Positions 51,032-59,422 are shown, numbered from the stretch's first letter. The stretch is DNA of 64,000 bases from Dehalogenimonas sp. W (GCF_037094495.1 NZ_CP146612.1:1116001-1180000); one strand, 5' to 3'. A program made the numbers and translations. The notes: generated by a model from the letters alone, not told the origin.

Positions 51032-51131
51032 TGTCACCACCTTTCGTTGTTTATTTCTATGCTTTCATCATAGCAATTGATTGTGGAGGAAATATGGAGG
51101 CGGTTTGTTGATTTCAAGGAGAAAAATTGTA

Positions 51132-51160
51132 TTGTTGACTGGCGGCGATGGTGTTATAAT
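51132..51160 (+). promoter_or_regulatory. Promoter of the short CPC-peptide transcript
   Basis: TTGTTG (51132-51137), 17 bp, TATAAT (51155-51160). Transcription would begin near 51167, just before a strong ribosome site. Confidence 0.65.
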
Positions 51161-51190
51161 TCCTGCAATAAACTTAAGGAGGGGTATCTG

Positions 51191-51244
51191 GTGACTGTCC
51201 GAAAATCTTCATCTGCCGAATCATGCCCCTGCGGGTCTGTCTGA
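51191..51244 (+). CDS. 17-residue CPC-containing peptide (leader peptide candidate)
   Basis: GTG start after AAGGAGGGG at 6-7 bases; the peptide is MTVRKSSSAESCPCGSV, stop TGA. It lies between a good promoter and a strong terminator, so it could be a stand-alone small transcript or an attenuator leader for rsgA, which starts 125 bp downstream. The CPC motif suggests cysteine-sensitive translation or metal binding. No similar leader is known to me. Confidence 0.55.
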   Translation: MTVRKSSSAESCPCGSV

Positions 51245-51268
51245 GTTAACCTGTGTTTCATCATTGGA

Positions 51269-51295
51269 CCGTTCCTGCCCGGGAACGGTTTTTTC
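51269..51295 (+). terminator. Terminator/attenuator upstream of rsgA
   Basis: CCGTTCC-TGCCCG-GGAACGG followed by TTTTTTCTTT. It lies 25 bp after the 17-codon reading frame and 73 bp before the rsgA start. Confidence 0.88.
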
Positions 51296-51368
51296 TTTGT
51301 AAAGCCTGTAGGGGATGATTCGGTGCTTTTCGTTATAAAATAAGAAAGAATCGGAGAAATTCCCTGAG

Positions 51369-52463
51369 ATGGAATCATTGAATTCAAAAATAGATTACCC
51401 CGCCCTTGGCTGGGATGCCTCTTTCGGCGAATTGCCGACACCGGAAGCCGGTGTTGCCGCCCGCGTCGTGACTGAAAATCGGGGGCATTTTGTGGTGCTC
51501 GGTCCGTCCGGTGAGTCTGCCGCCGTGTTGGCCGGGGCACTTCGTAAAAATCCCGAACTCCGGCCGGCGGTTGGTGACTGGGTGGTCATGGGCTTTGAAG
51601 GTTGTGCGGGGGTGCCGACCATTCATCGTGTTTTGGCGCGGAAAAGCAAACTGTCCCGGAAGGTAACCGGGCGGATGACCCGCGAGCAGGTAGTCGCCGC
51701 CAATCTGGATACGGTGTTTATCGTCAGCGGTCTGGATGGCGGCCGCAATCTGAATCTGCGCCGTATTGAGCGTTACCTGGTTTTTACCTGGAACAGCGGC
51801 GCCGTTCCGGTCATTCTGCTCAACAAGGCTGACCTGCACGGCGATAATACCGCCTTTGTCCGGGAGGTTGAAGCCGTTGCCGGAGGTGTGCCGGTTCAGG
51901 CCGTTTCGGCGCATGATGGTACCGGGTTGGATTTTGTCCGGAGTTACCTGGGGCCGGGGAGGACGATCGGCTTCGTCGGCTCGTCCGGAGTCGGTAAGTC
52001 GGCCCTCACTAATGCATTGATCGGCCAGGTCACTCAACTCACCGGCGATGTCCGGCAGGGGGACCTGACCGGGCGTCATACCACTACCCGGCGGCAGTTG
52101 CTGCTCGTGCCGGGCGGCGGCATGATAATTGACACTCCCGGGATGCGGGAGCTGCAACTCTGGTCGGAAGACGAAGATCTGAACGATGCCTTCGGTGATA
52201 TCGCCGCCGCTTCCCGGCAATGCCGTTTCAAGGATTGTACTCATACGGTAGAGCCGGGGTGCGCCGTGAAAGGGGCTGTAGACGACGGAGATATTCAGAC
52301 CGCCCGGCTGGAGAGTTATCATAAACTGAGCCAGGAAATTGAGCACCTGGCCCAACGGGAGTCTTATCTGGGCCGGCTGGAAGAAAAAGCGCGGGGGAAA
52401 ACCTTCGGGAAAATGCTGAAAACCTTCAATAAAACGAATCGGAAGCAAGGCGGGACGCTTTAG
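51369..52463 (+). CDS. rsgA: Ribosome small subunit-dependent GTPase A
   Basis: 364 residues with the circularly permuted GTPase order: an N-terminal OB-like domain, then NKADL (G4), then the P-loop GSSGVGKSALTNALIG (G1), the GRHTTT switch and DTPGMREL (G3), and a C-terminal zinc site (CRFKDCTHTVEPGC). It assists late 30S ribosome assembly. The first ~15 residues upstream of the OB domain are less typical. A terminator-like element and short peptide gene precede it and may regulate it. Confidence 0.95.
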   Translation: MESLNSKIDYPALGWDASFGELPTPEAGVAARVVTENRGHFVVLGPSGESAAVLAGALRKNPELRPAVGDWVVMGFEGCAGVPTIHRVLARKSKLSRKVTGRMTREQVVAANLDTVFIVSGLDGGRNLNLRRIERYLVFTWNSGAVPVILLNKADLHGDNTAFVREVEAVAGGVPVQAVSAHDGTGLDFVRSYLGPGRTIGFVGSSGVGKSALTNALIGQVTQLTGDVRQGDLTGRHTTTRRQLLLVPGGGMIIDTPGMRELQLWSEDEDLNDAFGDIAAASRQCRFKDCTHTVEPGCAVKGAVDDGDIQTARLESYHKLSQEIEHLAQRESYLGRLEEKARGKTFGKMLKTFNKTNRKQGGTL

Positions 52464-52472
52464 TCAATGCAG

Positions 52473-52495
52473 GTGACATAAGTTACTTACATCAC
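52473..52495. promoter_or_regulatory. Imperfect palindrome upstream of the zinc-ribbon gene
   Basis: GTGACATAAGTTACTTACATCAC: an 11-bp perfect centre (TAAGT-T-ACTTA) with outer GTGA/TCAC arms and one mismatched dinucleotide per arm. It could be a dimeric regulator's operator; the regulator is unknown. Confidence 0.4.
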
Positions 52496-52550
52496 GCCGG
52501 CAATACCTTAAAATGGGCTCACCCTGAATTAAAGGTGAAACGGAGGTCGG

Positions 52551-52745
52551 ATGATGTATAAGATTAAGAGTTGCCCCCGCTGTCAGGTTGGTGACGTTTT
52601 CGGCTCCAGTGATGAATATGGTGCTTATGAACAGTGTTTTCAATGCGGCTGGGTGAACTACGGGGATAAGGTGTTGAGCCAGAAAGAGGCTGAGGCGGAG
52701 AAACTGGAGGCGGTCGGCTCTAAAGATAGGCGCGGCCGTCGCTAG
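52551..52745 (+). CDS. Small zinc-ribbon protein
   Basis: 64 residues. Two Cys pairs, CPRC (near the N-terminus) and CFQC, about 23 residues apart, form a zinc ribbon; the tail is charged (QKEAEAEKLEAVGS...RRGRR). CGGAGG precedes two adjacent ATG codons (52551 and 52554). The family is not recognised; such proteins are usually nucleic-acid or protein binders. It is a single-gene unit ending in a strong terminator. Confidence 0.75.
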   Translation: MMYKIKSCPRCQVGDVFGSSDEYGAYEQCFQCGWVNYGDKVLSQKEAEAEKLEAVGSKDRRGRR

Positions 52746-52770
52746 GGTTCATTCAGCGGTGTAGCCCTAA

Positions 52771-52805
52771 GGGGAGGCAGTTTTAACTGCCTCCCCTTTT
52801 TTTTT
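52771..52805 (+). terminator. Rho-independent terminator after the zinc-ribbon gene
   Basis: GGGGAGGCAGTT-TT-AACTGCCTCCCC followed by nine T residues. It is also the meeting point with the convergent M29 peptidase gene. Confidence 0.93.
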
Positions 52806-52807
52806 GG

Positions 52808-53914
52808 TTAAATCTCAATGACAAAGGCGCCGTTTTTGAACAGCAGATCGCCGTCCACCCGAATCTCCCCGCCCTGCCGCAGATCACAGACCATATCCCA
52901 GTGGATGGCGGATTCGTTGACTGAACCGGTTTCCGGGTAACCAGCCCCCAGCGCCAGGTGAAAACTGCCGCCGATCTTTTCGTCAAAAAGTATCTCTCCT
53001 GTAAACTTGGTAATTCCTTCATTGGTGCCGATGGCGAATTCGCCCAACCGGCGGGCGCCCTCGTCGGTTTCCAGTGTTTTCAAGAGAAATTCTTCATTCT
53101 TTTCGGCGGTAGCCTTAACTACTTTGCCGTTTTCAAACCACAGCCGGATTCCAGCCACTTCACGTCCGCTCTCAATGGCGGGATAGGAAAAATAGACATG
53201 ACCGTTGGCGGAGTTTTCCACCGGTCCGGTAAAAACCTCGCCATCCGGCATATTAAATCGCCCGTCGCATTTTACAAATGAGCGTCCGGCGATGGACAGG
53301 GTCAGATCGGTGCCTGGCGCGGTGATATGAACCTCTTTGCGGCCTTTGAGCCAGTCAATGACCTTTTGCAGTTTATCACTCTGTTTTTGCCAGTAACCGA
53401 TCGGGTCGCCGGGGTCCGGCAGACAGGCGCCATAGACAAAATCCTCATATTCTTCCAGACTCATTTCGGCGTCCTGGGCCATGGCGTTGGTCGGGAAGGG
53501 GGCTACTACCCAGTTGAATTCTCCCGCAGCCGACCGCTTCATCATTGTTTTCATCAGTTCGGTGCGCGCCCGGTCGGAAATTACCATTTTCTCCGGGTCA
53601 ACCCCGGATAGTTTTTTGGTATTGTCTTCCGCCAGAATGGCGAAACGGGCATCGTAGTGCTCGGTGACATGCCGCTGCGGTTCGTGAATAAACCGGAGTT
53701 GCTCATCAGTAGCGTGGCGGTAGAGCAGATCCTCAAAGTCGCCTCGCGGCAATACCAGCGGGTGGCCGCCGGCCTTTAACACCTCCTGATAAATGGCGCG
53801 GGCCAGCGGCAGTGCGCTGGTCGGGGCGTTAATGACGGCCTTGTCGCCGGGTTTGATTTTGGTGGAATATTTTACCAGCAGTTCAGCCAGTTGTTGGATT
53901 CGCGGGTCAACCAT
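52808..53914 (-). CDS. M29-family aminopeptidase
   Basis: 368 residues starting MVDPRIQQLAELLVKYSTKI. M29 metal-binding residues are recognisable in the C-terminal domain: GEVFTGPVENSANGH, RRLGEFAIGTNEGI, and the end EIRVDGDLLFKNGAF after a His-containing segment (ALGAGYPETGSVNESAIHWD). These cytosolic dimetal enzymes trim N-terminal residues from peptides. The ATG at 53914 follows AAGGAGA; an in-frame start 21 codons upstream has no ribosome site. Confidence 0.93.
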   Translation of the reverse strand: MVDPRIQQLAELLVKYSTKIKPGDKAVINAPTSALPLARAIYQEVLKAGGHPLVLPRGDFEDLLYRHATDEQLRFIHEPQRHVTEHYDARFAILAEDNTKKLSGVDPEKMVISDRARTELMKTMMKRSAAGEFNWVVAPFPTNAMAQDAEMSLEEYEDFVYGACLPDPGDPIGYWQKQSDKLQKVIDWLKGRKEVHITAPGTDLTLSIAGRSFVKCDGRFNMPDGEVFTGPVENSANGHVYFSYPAIESGREVAGIRLWFENGKVVKATAEKNEEFLLKTLETDEGARRLGEFAIGTNEGITKFTGEILFDEKIGGSFHLALGAGYPETGSVNESAIHWDMVCDLRQGGEIRVDGDLLFKNGAFVIEI

Positions 53915-54153
53915 AGATATTGTCTCCTTCTCAATAACGGGTCTCTTTATTTTAATCCGCATGCGGTAGGAAGACAAAAAGACTGTAAATTAAGGAAAAT
54001 AACACTAGGTAAATATATACTAATAATAAATACGTCAAATGGCGGATAGTAATTGGTCGTAACATCGGATATATTATTCATTGCCCCTAAGGGCGACCTG
54101 GTAACGGCTGTGGTCCGCCGGGTATCAGAAAAATTAAATGGAGGAAAAATAGA
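53915..54153. other. Divergent promoter region of the M29 and rdhA genes
   Basis: AT-rich, with runs such as TATATACTAATAATAAATACG near 54013-54034. No gene is visible. I could not settle on a convincing -35/-10 pair for rdhA, and saw no regulator gene immediately adjacent to it. Confidence 0.4.
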
Positions 54154-55551
54154 GTGACCAATTTTCACACAACGGTGTCCCGCCGGGACTTCATGAAGGG
54201 CATCGGCCTCGCTGGTGCCGGCCTTGGTGCCGCCGCAGCCGTAGCTCCGGTCTGGCATGACCTGGATGAAGTTACCAGCTCATCAGCCCAGTTCAAGCAC
54301 CCCTGGTATGTCAAGGAGCGGGAATATGATGATCCCACCTTGGAAGTTGATTGGAACGTTTTTGATCGTATTGACCGGACTGTTTCTGTTCTGGGCGTAA
54401 AAGGACGTTTGACCGCTACCAACGCTGCTCATGGTGCCCTTCACCCGGAAATTCAAAAATACATTGACATGAAGAAGAATGGGCGCGATATTGAGTACAT
54501 GAAAGAGAAATTCCCCTCTTATCAAGGACCGAGCCTAAGAGATTACTCCTTGGCTGATGCTAACATAGCTTCCCGTCGGCTTGGGAGGCCTGATTTTACT
54601 GGTAACTATTCCGGATTAACTATTAAGACTCCTGAAGACCGCAATATGACAAAGTGGCAAGGAACCCCGGAAGAAAATCTTCAAACGATCACCAATGCCT
54701 TCAAGTTCTTTGGTGCCACTCGCATCCGGGTCATGGAATTGACGGAAAAAGGCAAGAAGTTGGTCTATAAAAACGAATCCTCTGGTAAACCTTATAATTT
54801 TAAAGATGCCGCCAAACCTGAAGACACTGGTTCGGAATATGTGATCCCTAATACCGCCAGATACCTTATTAATTACGCCTGTCTGGAGGCGACCGACCAC
54901 GTTAGACAAGCGCCTGGTCCCACTTATTCAGGTTATTGTCACGGTGAAAAAGTATCCGCAAACGTCCATTACTTTCTGGGTTCCATGGGCTTCATGCACA
55001 TTGAAGCCGGTGGTTTCACCCCCGCGGCCGGTGTCGGCGCTTTTGCCGGTACCACCGAACATTCCCGCTCCGCCATGGTAGGCACCTCTTACTCTCACGG
55101 CAACCTGTTCCGCTGGATGGGCCGTGTTATCACCGATATGCCGCTGTCGCCCACCAAACCGTATGATGCCGGCATCGCCCGCTTCTGCGTGGACTGCATG
55201 ACCTGTGCCGATAACTGTCCATACGGCAGTATGCCGCTGGGTGATAAAATGTGGGAACATGAGAGCCCTGAAGAAGAAAAAGTCAAGAACTATGTTGCCG
55301 GTTACAAGGGCTGGAGGCTTTTCAACTTCCGTTGCCCGCGCTGCAAGGGTTGCCACGGCACGTGTGTATTTAATGGTGGTAATGAGGCGGTAATCCATAA
55401 TATCGTCAGAACAACCCAGTCTATTACTCCCATTTTCAATGGCTTTTTTGCTGACATGGAAGAAATGTTTGGTTATGGTACCCGCAATCCGGATGTCTGG
55501 TGGACTCATGAAGTTCCCACCTTCCAGTTTGACCCGACCTACCTGTTCTAA
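54154..55551 (+). CDS. rdhA: Reductive dehalogenase catalytic subunit
   Basis: 465 residues. The Tat signal is SRRDFMKGIGLAGAG (residues 10-24), followed by an Ala-rich hydrophobic stretch. The C-terminal third holds two 4Fe-4S motifs: C345-x2-C348-x2-C351-x3-C355-P (FCVDCMTCADNCPYG) and C394-x2-C397-x2-C400-x3-C404 (CPRCKGCHGTC). The enzyme uses a corrinoid to remove halogens from organohalides on the outside of the membrane as terminal reductase of organohalide respiration. GGAGGA precedes the GTG start. No rdhB anchor gene follows: a terminator comes 22 bp after the stop, and the next gene is unrelated. The substrate cannot be predicted. Confidence 0.95.
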   Translation: MTNFHTTVSRRDFMKGIGLAGAGLGAAAAVAPVWHDLDEVTSSSAQFKHPWYVKEREYDDPTLEVDWNVFDRIDRTVSVLGVKGRLTATNAAHGALHPEIQKYIDMKKNGRDIEYMKEKFPSYQGPSLRDYSLADANIASRRLGRPDFTGNYSGLTIKTPEDRNMTKWQGTPEENLQTITNAFKFFGATRIRVMELTEKGKKLVYKNESSGKPYNFKDAAKPEDTGSEYVIPNTARYLINYACLEATDHVRQAPGPTYSGYCHGEKVSANVHYFLGSMGFMHIEAGGFTPAAGVGAFAGTTEHSRSAMVGTSYSHGNLFRWMGRVITDMPLSPTKPYDAGIARFCVDCMTCADNCPYGSMPLGDKMWEHESPEEEKVKNYVAGYKGWRLFNFRCPRCKGCHGTCVFNGGNEAVIHNIVRTTQSITPIFNGFFADMEEMFGYGTRNPDVWWTHEVPTFQFDPTYLF

Positions 55552-55572
55552 TTCGGCATATCCGGTCTTCCA

Positions 55573-55604
55573 GGGGGCGGCTCATATGAGCCGCCCCCTT
55601 TTTT
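55573..55604 (+). terminator. Rho-independent terminator after rdhA
   Basis: GGGGGCGGCTCAT-ATGAGCCGCCCCC followed by six T. It makes rdhA a single-gene transcript. Confidence 0.95.
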
Positions 55605-55673
55605 CTTGCTGATTTACCGTAATCAGGTTAAGATAACCGTGGTCTTGAATTTATTTGGTTCGTTGGAGGGATT

Positions 55674-56282
55674 ATGCCGTCAAAACTCTCCAGAGTGTTG
55701 TCAGTTGAACTGAAACTCAGTTATTACCTCATCAAATGGATTTTTCAGCAGGATCGTCTGGCGGCGGATGAATACACCTACCACAAGAAATCCGCCGCCA
55801 TGGCCCTGACCTTCGCCTTGATTTTCGTGACTCCCGTGGCCATTGTCCTGCTGGCGGTTATTTTGTCTCAGGACTGGCTGACCTGGGTTCTCAGTATTGC
55901 GGCAATCTACGGTCTGTATTGGACGGTCGGTTTGTACGCCTCCATGGTGGCCTTGCCGCATAAGCTCGGAGCGGACGCTTTCATTATTCGCTACGGCGCT
56001 TTGGCCTCGGTCAATATTCCCTATGCCGATATTGAGACGGCGGAATTAAGCCTTGAGGGGATTGCGCAAGGGGGTGACGGCCTGAAATTTGACGACCGGG
56101 CCCCCATCGCCTATTTCAGCGTCGGCAGCACCACCCGCATTAAGCTGTCCCTGCGGCAGCCGGTAACGCCGGAGTTATGGCGCCGCCCGACCCAGCCGGT
56201 CAGCACCATTTTCCTGAATGCCGACCGGCCGGACCTTTTGGTGGAACGGCTTCAGGAAAAATCAGGGACTGCGGCGGGCTAA
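55674..56282 (+). CDS. PH-like domain membrane protein, unknown
   Basis: 202 residues. Two membrane helices (about 45-65 and 72-95) follow an amphipathic N-terminus; the remainder looks like a bacterial PH-type beta domain (ADAFIIRYGALASVNIPYAD, then IAYFSVGSTTRIKLSLRQP). It is not an RdhB (different length, only two helices plus a soluble domain), although it follows rdhA. It converges on the kinase gene with a 4-bp overlap at the stop codons. Confidence 0.75.
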   Translation: MPSKLSRVLSVELKLSYYLIKWIFQQDRLAADEYTYHKKSAAMALTFALIFVTPVAIVLLAVILSQDWLTWVLSIAAIYGLYWTVGLYASMVALPHKLGADAFIIRYGALASVNIPYADIETAELSLEGIAQGGDGLKFDDRAPIAYFSVGSTTRIKLSLRQPVTPELWRRPTQPVSTIFLNADRPDLLVERLQEKSGTAAG

Positions 56283-56902
56283 AAGTCAGTCAGTCGTTCG
56301 TTAAGCGCCTTTAAGGCGTCTTCCGCCGTGGTCGCCGCACCGACCGGCAGACGGATTATCCGGGCCCGGCCCTTGCTTTCATAATAGTCCAGCAGCGGCA
56401 GAGTCCGTTCGTTGAAGATGGTGAGTCGCCGTTTGACCTGCGCCAGCTCGTCATCTGAACGTTCCCGGCGGTCGCCGCCGGTATCCCGGGCAATCCGCTC
56501 AAAGACTATCTCCGGTGTACCGTCCAGCACCACAATCGTATTGATGTGAAGCAGTTTCTCCAGCGCCGCCGCCTGACCGGTGTGCCGCGGCAATCCGTTC
56601 ATGATGATGATGTCGGTCGCCGGGTTCAGACCGTCCGCGATAAACCCGGTCAGCAGTTTCTCGGCAATGCCGAAGTGCCGGTCCTCCAGCAGTGCCCCGC
56701 TGCTCAGCGATGCCCGTACTACCGCCAGTTCCTCTTCAGTGAGTATCCCGGAAGGTCTCGCAGCATAGTTTCTCAACCGGCTGCCGAAATCAAAGTGACG
56801 GGCTTTGTGTCCGTGGACGCCCCTGACCTCCAGCAACTCCCCCAGCGGGGTCTTGCCGGACCCGGTCGGTCCCAGTATCAATATCGCAGTCGGTAAAGCC
56901 AA
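56279..56902 (-). CDS. Adenylate kinase-like nucleoside monophosphate kinase
   Basis: 207 residues from a TTG at 56902. The P-loop ILILGPTGSGKTPLGELL is at the N-terminus, the NMP-binding part is RHFDFGSRLRNYAA, and IIIMNGLPRHTGQAAAL resembles the adenylate-kinase DGFPR motif (here NGLPR). The lid arginines lie around RIARDTGGDRRERSDD. AAGGAG sits 6 bases before the TTG, which is why I prefer it to the GTG at 56986 that adds 28 unconserved residues. The NGLPR change means substrate specificity may differ from canonical Adk. Confidence 0.8.
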   Translation of the reverse strand: MALPTAILILGPTGSGKTPLGELLEVRGVHGHKARHFDFGSRLRNYAARPSGILTEEELAVVRASLSSGALLEDRHFGIAEKLLTGFIADGLNPATDIIIMNGLPRHTGQAAALEKLLHINTIVVLDGTPEIVFERIARDTGGDRRERSDDELAQVKRRLTIFNERTLPLLDYYESKGRARIIRLPVGAATTAEDALKALNERLTDF

Positions 56903-57114
56903 TTGGATCTCCTTGGTCGGCCGGTTGCCGCCCGTACGCCGTGGCCTTGCCGGGCGTAGCTGTCCAATCCTGTTGGTATTTGACACTCAGCTTGCGCCGT
57001 GGCATACTCTAGGGCGGTTGAAAGATGGTATTCCAATTCACCGTGGTTTGTCCCGTGATCCGGATGACCAGACCGTAAACCAAAGTATAAACAAAAAAGG
57101 AGCACAAGTCATCC

Positions 57115-57405
57115 ATGGCACAAGACAGAACCATCCAATGCGCTGATTGCGGCACCGATTTTATCTTCAGCGCCTCAGAACAGGAATTCTTTGCGTCAAA
57201 GGGTTTCACCAATGAGCCCAAGCGCTGCCCGACCTGCCGGCAGACCCGAAAGCAGACTCGCGGTGGAGCCGGGATGGGCGGAGTTCGCCAGATGTTCCCC
57301 GCGGTGTGTGCATCCTGCAACCAGGAAACCGAAGTTCCCTTTGAGCCCCGCAACGGTCGCCCGGTCTATTGCAGTGACTGTTTTGCTAAATCCAAGACCG
57401 AATAA
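57115..57405 (+). CDS. Zinc-ribbon protein (CxxC-type)
   Basis: 96 residues. An N-terminal treble-clef/zinc-ribbon with CADCGTDFIF and CPTCRQTRK and a second one with CASCNQETEVPF and CSDCF. This layout matches the small CxxC zinc-ribbon proteins common in Chloroflexota and Firmicutes. The linker is Gly/Arg-rich. The Ala codon after the ATG follows an AAGGAG site. Probably a nucleic-acid binder; the function is unknown. It is a single-gene unit with its own terminator. Confidence 0.85.
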   Translation: MAQDRTIQCADCGTDFIFSASEQEFFASKGFTNEPKRCPTCRQTRKQTRGGAGMGGVRQMFPAVCASCNQETEVPFEPRNGRPVYCSDCFAKSKTE

Positions 57406-57430
57406 ACAGAATAAAATAATGTTAAAGACA

Positions 57431-57466
57431 GCCGGAACCCTGACTCAGGGTTCCGGCTTTGCTTTT
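57431..57466 (+). terminator. Rho-independent terminator after the zinc-ribbon gene
   Basis: GCCGGAACCCTGA-C-TCAGGGTTCCGGC followed by TTTGCTTTT. It lies just upstream of crcB. I looked for a fluoride riboswitch here and did not see its core. Confidence 0.9.
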
Positions 57467-57494
57467 ACCCGGCTTAAATCAATAAAATAGCGTT

Positions 57495-57881
57495 ATGAAT
57501 ATTGTACTGATGATTGGCGTCGCCGGAGCATTGGGAGCGGTCTCCCGATACGCTTTATCCGGTTCGGTTTATGCTTTGTTGGGCCAGAGCTTTGCCTACG
57601 GCACTCTGGTGGTCAATGTGCTGGGCAGCCTGGCCATCGGCCTGGTGATGCAGTTGGGTATAGCCACCGATATGTTCTCACCGAATGTCCGCACCGCCGT
57701 AGCGGTCGGTTTCCTGGGTGCTTTTACCACCTTTTCTACTTTCAGTTATGAAACCGTGCAGATGATACAGGACGGAGCCTGGGGTCCGGCGCTGCTGAAT
57801 ATTCTGGCTAACGTGACTATTTGCATTATCGCCGTACTGGCCGGCGTTTATCTCGGAAAATTAATCGGCGGAGGTGCCTGA
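57495..57881 (+). CDS. crcB: Fluoride channel (CrcB/Fluc)
   Basis: 128 residues, four membrane helices. The Fluc motifs are visible: GALGAVSRYALSG, YGTLVVNVLGSLAIG (pore Asn) and GFLGAFTTFSTFSYE (Phe-box and Thr-Phe-Ser track). It exports fluoride passively as a dual-topology dimer. The stop overlaps the start of the DUF190 gene (TGATG), a common pairing. In an organohalide respirer, fluoride protection could matter, but nothing ties it directly to rdhA. Confidence 0.95.
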   Translation: MNIVLMIGVAGALGAVSRYALSGSVYALLGQSFAYGTLVVNVLGSLAIGLVMQLGIATDMFSPNVRTAVAVGFLGAFTTFSTFSYETVQMIQDGAWGPALLNILANVTICIIAVLAGVYLGKLIGGGA

Positions 57882-58225
57882 TGCGGAAAATAGAAGGCGA
57901 ACAGGTCCTGATGCGGATTTTTATCGGTGAGTCTGATACTGCTCACGGTAAACCGCTGTATCTGGTGCTGACCGAACTTTTCAAGGAAAAAGGTCTGGCC
58001 GGCGCCACGGTACTCCGGGGTATCACCGGCTACGGCGCCCGCAGTCACATTCACTCTACGCACCTGCTGCGGCTGTCCCAGGATTTACCGGTGGTCGTGG
58101 AAGTAGTTGATTCTCAGCTACACCTGGATGCGGTCCTGCCGCAAATTGAATCCTTGATGGGTGACGGCCTGATAACCATGGAAAAAGTCAGGGTATTGCG
58201 CTACGGGCCGGTTTCAGAGATATAA
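57881..58225 (+). CDS. DUF190 family protein
   Basis: 114 residues, PII-like fold family often coupled to crcB. The core is VLMRIFIGESDTAHGKPLY, LFKEKGLAGATVLRGITGYG and PVVVEVVDSQ. It may bind a nucleotide or modulate the fluoride channel, inferred from gene pairing. Its start overlaps the crcB stop by one base; its end overlaps the convergent hydrolase gene by 25 bp. Confidence 0.92.
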   Translation: MRKIEGEQVLMRIFIGESDTAHGKPLYLVLTELFKEKGLAGATVLRGITGYGARSHIHSTHLLRLSQDLPVVVEVVDSQLHLDAVLPQIESLMGDGLITMEKVRVLRYGPVSEI

Positions 58226-59286
58226 CTGGCCAGAGTCGGTGAGGTTTGGGCCAGGATTGTGGCGGCCGCGGTATCATCTTTCAGGTAAAGGTCAAAGAAC
58301 GCCAGCGAGTATGTGATAATCACCTGCAGCTGGGAGTCTTCATCAATAGCCGCCGGGACCCAGCCGAGGCCTGAGTCGGTTTCAGAAAAAGTAAAATGGT
58401 CGGCGTTTTTGACCACCAGGTCGTAGTAAGGCGGATTAACCCCGTCGTTGAGGTACCAGAAATTGTCTTCCGGCCGGTTCAGCAATACGTCCAGTTCACC
58501 CTTCATGGACATGATCGGAATGTGCACATTGCCGTAATTATCCTCAAACGGGTAGGAAGGGGCAGACAGCATCAGTGCGGCTTTGATGCGGCTATCCAGT
58601 CGGGACGGGTCGTTGCTGCCGCCGATCAACCCCAGCGTGGTCAGACCGCCGAATGAATGGCCGCCCATAGCGATGGCACCGGTATCAATACTACCGGCAA
58701 ACAACGAAGCCTCGCGGCCATTTTCCTGAACCATATATTCCAACAAGGCTTCGGCGATGGGGAAACGGTAGGTATTAAAATACTTCTCATATACCTGATG
58801 CACATAGTCGTCTACCCCGTTGCTGTTCTGTAAGTTCCCCAGCTTCAGCAGGTCAAAAAATCCGGACCATATATTGTCATCAAAATGCACCGAAGCCACG
58901 ATGTAGCCTTCCGCGGCCAGGGCTTCCTTGAGATACAAAGACTGCATTTCACTGGCGTTAAAACCGTGATTGAAGATTATCAGCGGGAAAGGTCCTCCGG
59001 TCTCAGCCACCGCGCCGTCTTCCGCCAGGTAGCTTTTGGGGCCGTTGCTGTAGGTGTATTCAAAGACTTCATCAGATGTCGGATACCAGACCGCGGCGTC
59101 AAAGGTTTTTGAAACGCCTTCAGGGTCGGTGTAGTCAAACTGAAGAGTATGGATGCCGACATCGTAGGTCCGTTCCGGAACCGGATACTCTCCTGCCGCC
59201 GGACCGAGCTGAGGCAATAGCAGCACTGCCAGAATGACCGCCAGCCGCTCTGTCGCCGCCAGACCTAATACCAAAGGTAACTTCAT
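58201..59286 (-). CDS. Secreted alpha/beta hydrolase (PAF-acetylhydrolase/dienelactone hydrolase-like)
   Basis: 361 residues. A hydrophobic N-terminus (LPLVLGLAATERLAVILAV) is a likely signal peptide. The fold motifs are PLIIFNHGFNASE (oxyanion loop), the nucleophile Ser in AMGGHSFGGLTTLG and the catalytic His in KNADHFTFSE. The general layout resembles platelet-activating-factor acetylhydrolase-type esterases. The substrate is unknown. Its 3' end overlaps the DUF190 gene by 25 bp on the opposite strand. Confidence 0.88.
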   Translation of the reverse strand: MKLPLVLGLAATERLAVILAVLLLPQLGPAAGEYPVPERTYDVGIHTLQFDYTDPEGVSKTFDAAVWYPTSDEVFEYTYSNGPKSYLAEDGAVAETGGPFPLIIFNHGFNASEMQSLYLKEALAAEGYIVASVHFDDNIWSGFFDLLKLGNLQNSNGVDDYVHQVYEKYFNTYRFPIAEALLEYMVQENGREASLFAGSIDTGAIAMGGHSFGGLTTLGLIGGSNDPSRLDSRIKAALMLSAPSYPFEDNYGNVHIPIMSMKGELDVLLNRPEDNFWYLNDGVNPPYYDLVVKNADHFTFSETDSGLGWVPAAIDEDSQLQVIITYSLAFFDLYLKDDTAAATILAQTSPTLASYISETGP

Positions 59287-59393
59287 GTGATAATTATATC
59301 ACTAATGTCCCCCGGCTGACATCCGGTACGATTGAGTATGCCGCGGGTACTATCGCGGACGGCGGAGGTAAAGAATTAAAACCTGGTTAGCGC

Positions 59394-59422
59394 TTGACGC
59401 AAATTGTCTAAAATAGTATATT
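59394..59422 (+). promoter_or_regulatory. Promoter of the HTH-receiver gene
   Basis: TTGACG (59394-59399), 17-bp spacer, TATATT (59417-59422). It is 48 bp before the ATG, with a GAGGAGG ribosome site between. Confidence 0.75.

Noticed and set aside
51191-51360. The UGA ending the 17-residue CPC peptide as a fourth selenocysteine codon
   Set aside because: The frame after the UGA passes straight through the terminator hairpin and gives no protein-like sequence.
51384-52448. Long antisense frame (354 codons) over rsgA
   Set aside because: Opposite strand of a well-supported GTPase gene; composition typical of a GC-rich shadow.
55674-56282. Gene after rdhA as the RdhB anchor
   Set aside because: Too long, only two helices, and carries a PH-like soluble domain; separated from rdhA by a terminator.
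57406-57494. Fluoride riboswitch upstream of crcB
   Set aside because: The gap is filled by a terminator; no fluoride aptamer core is visible.
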